Source of the DNA: Acephala macrosclerotiorum
Taxonomy: Eukaryota; Ascomycota; Leotiomycetes; Helotiales; Mollisiaceae
Direction of reading: 5' to 3'
DNA length: 37,336 bases
Assembly (NCBI GenBank): GCA_014904845.1
Contig: MU119621.1
Span: 1-37,336 of the forward strand
The notes beneath the pieces are model-generated. The model saw only the letters and a program-made list of their open reading frames with translations, was not told the DNA's origin and did no database searches. Position 1 is the stretch's first letter. The number at the start of each line of letters is the position of its first letter. Both the position numbers and the translations under genes were made by a program. Positions 33,366-37,336 of this stretch are shown piece after piece.

Positions 33366-35038
33366 TACTGTAGAAGGGCAATGGAGCACAAAGCAAAAAG
33401 GCCTAACCGTAGGTCAGTTCGTCTTAGCCAGTGGGTTAGACTCATCCGAAGTAATCCATAATCCGTAAATCAATTAATTAATCAATTAGAGTAGAAGTAG
33501 AAAGGGTTGTTTTTTAGTCTATGGTAAGCGAAAACTTTTTATGTACTAAAAGACACGTGACCAGTACTGCCCTCGAAACTAGCTATTTACAAGGATTTTT
33601 AAAGAGAGAGCATATAGTTTTATTATAATCGTCTCTCTATATAACGAGCTCGTCTCAAGTCTCGAAAAAAAAAATTTAAAAAAAAAGAAAAATTCGCTTT
33701 AAATAAAAAATTTAAAATTCGAAATTTTTTAAATTATTATTATTTTTTTTTAAAAATTTAATAAAAAAAAAAAAATAAACGAATTTTATATTTAAATTTA
33801 TTATTAAAAATAATTAAATATTTTTAATTATTTTTTATAAACGTTATTAATTTTTTAATTTCGTATTTAAAAAAAAATTTATTAATAAAAAAATTTTTTA
33901 TTTTTTTTTATTTTAAAATATTAAAAAATTAATTTAATTTAAATTATAATTTATTTTTATTAATAAATATATAAATATTTATTATTAAACAAATTTTAAT
34001 AATTTAATTATTAAAAAATTTTATATCGAATAATAAAATAATTTAAAAATTTTATATAATAAATTATATTAAAAATTATATTAATTTCTCTAAATTAAAT
34101 ATTATTAAAAAAAAATTTATCGTTAAAAATTTTTTAAAATCGATTTTTAAAAAAAGTTTAAAATTTATTATAAATTTTTTTAAATTTTTTATAAATAATA
34201 TTATTAATAATTTGTTTATTAATATTAATAAATATTAAATTTATAAAAAATAAATTTTTTTTTTTTTTTAAAATTATTAATATAAATTCGATCGATAAAA
34301 ATTTTTATTTTATGAATATATAATTTTAATTTTTAAAGTTTTTTTTTTATAATATTTAATTAAATTTATTTTAAAATTTTTTTAATTAAAATTCGATTTT
34401 TAATATTAAAAAAAATTTATTTAAAAATTTTTTTTAAAAAATTAAAATAATTAATTTATTATTTTTTTATAATCGTTAAATTACGAATAAATTATTTAAA
34501 ATTTATTAAAAAAGAAAATTTAATATATAATAAATTCAAATTTTAAAATATATTTATTTATTTTTTTATAAAAAAATTAATTAATTTTATTATTTTAATA
34601 AAATTTAATAAATTAAATTTTTTTTTTTTTAAAAAATTAATAAAATAATAATTATAATTTAAAATTTATTTATAAAAATTAAATATTAAAAAAAAAATAT
34701 ATATTATATAAAAAAAAAAATCGTTAAAAAAAATTTATTAATAATAAAATTTTAATATATTAATTTTTTTAAAAAAAATAATAAAATTTTTTTTTTTTCG
34801 TTTATTTAAAAAAAATTTATAAAATAAAAATTATTATAATTTTTAAATTAATAAACGATTTAATTGAAAAAATAAAAATAAAAATAATAAAAATTTATAA
34901 AAATTAAAATTAATTTTTTATTAAAATTTTTTATTTATAATAAAAAATAATAAAAATATTTATAAATTAAAAACGAATATTAAAATAAATTTAAATAAAT
35001 TAAAAAATTTTTTTATTATATAATTCGTAAATTTTAAA
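33366..35038 (+). repeat. tandem duplication, copy A (first ~300 bp unmutated)
   Basis: Bases from about 33366 correspond one-to-one with 35039 onward at a constant offset of 1673, checked at the CG of TTCG (33420/35093), CACGT (33556/35229) and ATCG (33630/35303). To about 33660 copy A has ordinary composition; beyond that it is as AT-rich as copy B and still aligns. It begins about 210 bases after the RCC1 stop, so part of it may be former gene flank. The right edge is set where the copy B alignment starts and is approximate. Confidence 0.75.
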
Positions 35039-37336
35039 TAATATAAAAAAATAATAAAATATAAAATAAAAAAACTCAATTATAAATTAATTCGTTTTAA
35101 TTAATAAATTAAATTTATTTGAAATAATTTCTAATTTATAAATTAATTAATTAATTAATTAAAATAAAAATAAAAAAAATTATTAATTAATTTATAATAA
35201 ATAAAAACTTTTTATATATTAAAAAACACGTAATTAATATTATTTTTAAAATTAATTATTTATAAAATTTTTTAAAAAAAAAATATATAATTTTATTATA
35301 ATCGTTTTTTTATATAATAAATTCGTTTCGAGTTTCGAAGAAAAAAAAATTAAAAAAAAAAAAAATTTATTTTAAATAAAAAATTTAAAATTTGAGATTT
35401 TTTAAATTATTATCGTTTTTTTTTAAAAATTTAATAATTTTTTTAATATTTTTATTAATATTAAATTTTTTTATAATTTTTTTTTTTTTTAAAAATTTAA
35501 TAAAAAAAAAATTAAACTAATTTTAAACTTAAATTTATTATTAAAAATAATTAAATATTTTTAATTATTTTTTATAAATATTATTAATTTTTCATTTTCG
35601 TATTTAAAAAAAAATTTATTATTAAAAAATATTTTTATTTTTCTTATTTTAAAATATTGAAAAATTAATTTAATTTGAATTATAATTTGTTTTTATTAAT
35701 AAATATATAAATATTTATTATTAAACAAGTTTTAATAATTTAATTATTAAAAAATTTTATATCGAATAATAAAATAATTTAAAAATTTCACGTAATAAAT
35801 TATATTAAAAATTGTATTAATTTTTTTAAATTGAATATTATCGAAATAAAATTTATCGTTAAAAAATTCTCAAAATCGATTTTTAAAAAAAATTCGAAGT
35901 TTATTATAAACTTTTTTAAATTTTTTGTAAATAGTATTATTAATAATTTTTTTATTAGTATTAATAAATATTAAATTTACAAAAAATAAAATAAAAAAAT
36001 TAAAAATTTTAAAATTATTAATATAAATTCAATTAATAAAAGTTTTTATTTTATAAATATATAATTTTAATTTTTGAGATTTCTTTTTTATAATATTTAA
36101 TTAAATTTATTTTAAAACGTTTTTAATTAAAATTCGATTTTTAATATTAAAAAAAAATTTATTTAAATAATTTTTTTAAAAAATCGAAATAATTAATTTA
36201 TTGTTTTTTTATAATTATTAAATCGCAAATAAATCGTTTAAAATTTACTCGAAAAAAAAAATTTAATATATAATAAATTTAAATTTTAATATAAATTTTT
36301 TTTTTATAAAAAAAATTAATTAATTTTATTATTTTAATAAAATTTAATAAATTGAAAAAAAATAACGAAATAAAATTTTTTTTTTTTTAAAAAATTGATA
36401 AAATAATAATTATAATTTAAAATTTATTTATAAAAATTAAACAATAAAAAAAAAATGCGTATTATATAAAAAAAAAAAATTTATTAAAAAAAATTCATTA
36501 AAAAAAATTCGTTAATAATAAAATTTTAATATATTAATTTTCTTAAAAAAAAACGATAAAATATTTGTTTTTTTCGTTTATTTAAAAAAATTTTATAAAG
36601 TAAAAATTATAATAATTTTTAAATCAATAAACGATTTAATTAAAAAAATAAAAATAAAAATAATAAAAATTTATAAAAATTAAAATCGATTTTTTATTAA
36701 TATTTTTTATTTATAATAAAAAATAATAAAAATATTTATAAATTAAAAACGAATATTAAAATAAATTTAAATAAATCGAATTTTTTTTTAAATATATAAT
36801 TCATAAATTTTAAATAATCATATTTTTATAATTTTAATTTGTTTTTTATTATTTTTAAAATATAAATCGAAATTTTTATAAAACGTTATATAATAAATTT
36901 AATAAAATTATTTAATAAACGAGTATTTATAAATATTATAAATAATATTTAAAATTTTAATACAATTAATAAAATTTAAAATATTGAAAAAAATAACGTT
37001 TAATTTTTAAATATTATTTATATTATATATATAATTAATTATTGATTATATTTTATATTTTTTTAATATAAATATAAATATATTATAATAATTTTTATTA
37101 TTAATAATAAATTTTTTAAATTTAATTAATATAAAAATCAAAATAAAAAAAAAAAACGAATTAAAAAATTCGAAAAATTTAAAAAATTTAAAAAAATAAA
37201 AAATTTTATACGAAAAAACTAATAATAATAATATTGTTATTATTATTATTAATTAATAAAATTAATTAAAAAAAAATATTAATATTAATAATTTTTTAAA
37301 ATTTAACGTTTTAAATATTTATATTATTAATAATAA
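33669..37336. other. AT-rich, RIP-like mutated block (right)
   Basis: About 3.7 kb without genes, with long A and T runs and rare C/G, mostly as CG. It includes most of the tandem duplication and, after about 36830, a further 500 bases with no third copy that I can see. The border with ordinary DNA near 33665 is sharp. Confidence 0.85.
35039..36830 (+). repeat. tandem duplication, copy B (fully mutated)
   Basis: Second copy of the ~1.7-kb unit. Its left part is copy A with nearly every C and G turned to T and A. Later parts align AT-rich to AT-rich, for example AAACGAATATTAAAATAAAT at 34971 and again at 36747. It is slightly longer than copy A because of small insertions, one of about 60 bases near 35430-35490. 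No coding content. Confidence 0.7.

Noticed and set aside
1..37336. tRNA, rRNA or CRISPR features
   Set aside because: I found no tRNA-like A/B boxes in plausible spacing, no rRNA signature and no spaced repeats. The only regular tandem arrays are the minisatellite, short microsatellites and the 1.7-kb duplication.

Overview
The window looks like nuclear DNA of a filamentous ascomycete (Pezizomycotina; a Leotiomycete is my best guess, by inference only). Genes carry short GT-AG introns of about 47 to 150 bases, the proteins are typical of that group, and the base composition is strongly two-compartment. Gene-bearing DNA (about 6.0-33.66 kb) is flanked by very AT-rich blocks (1-6.0 kb and 33.67-37.3 kb) that hold no open frames and carry the mark of massive C-to-T / G-to-A mutation, as left by repeat-induced point mutation (RIP).

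Layout. 1-6007 is mutated AT-rich DNA ending in a 440-base near-palindrome. 6.0-12.4 kb is a relic belt of damaged or lineage-specific genes (a FGKHRGK-type gene, a small membrane protein, a 73-base minisatellite, a gene with a glycine-rich membrane hairpin, an AT-hook gene). It is cut by two small AT islands at about 8.75-9.06 and 10.78-11.2 kb, and several of its stop codons are single transitions away from sense codons. 12.47-23.7 kb is a run of healthy conserved genes: a secreted GH78 alpha-L-rhamnosidase, the Golgi protein Tvp38, a SCYL2/Scy1 pseudokinase, a mitochondrial branched-chain aminotransferase and the complex I ESSS (NDUFB11-like) subunit. 23.7-25.6 kb has no convincing gene. 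25.6-28.9 kb holds two tandem single-pass membrane-protein paralogues, the second decayed. 29.6-33.2 kb has a small protein with an N-myristoylation/palmitoylation signal and the Ran exchange factor RCC1 with a very long histone-H1-like tail. From about 33.37 kb a tandem duplication of about 1.7 kb runs into the right AT-rich block.

The most informative structure is that tandem duplication. The first ~300 bases of copy A are unmutated, while the same bases in copy B, at a constant offset of 1673, are almost fully converted. This gives a before/after record of the mutational process: about 94% of non-CpG C/G bases changed against about half of CpG bases. That fits the strong CpG enrichment among the few cytosines surviving in the rest of the AT-rich DNA. 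The conserved genes do not form a pathway; they are ordinary housekeeping neighbours on both strands. All intron positions, counts and alignments were made by eye from the sequence.
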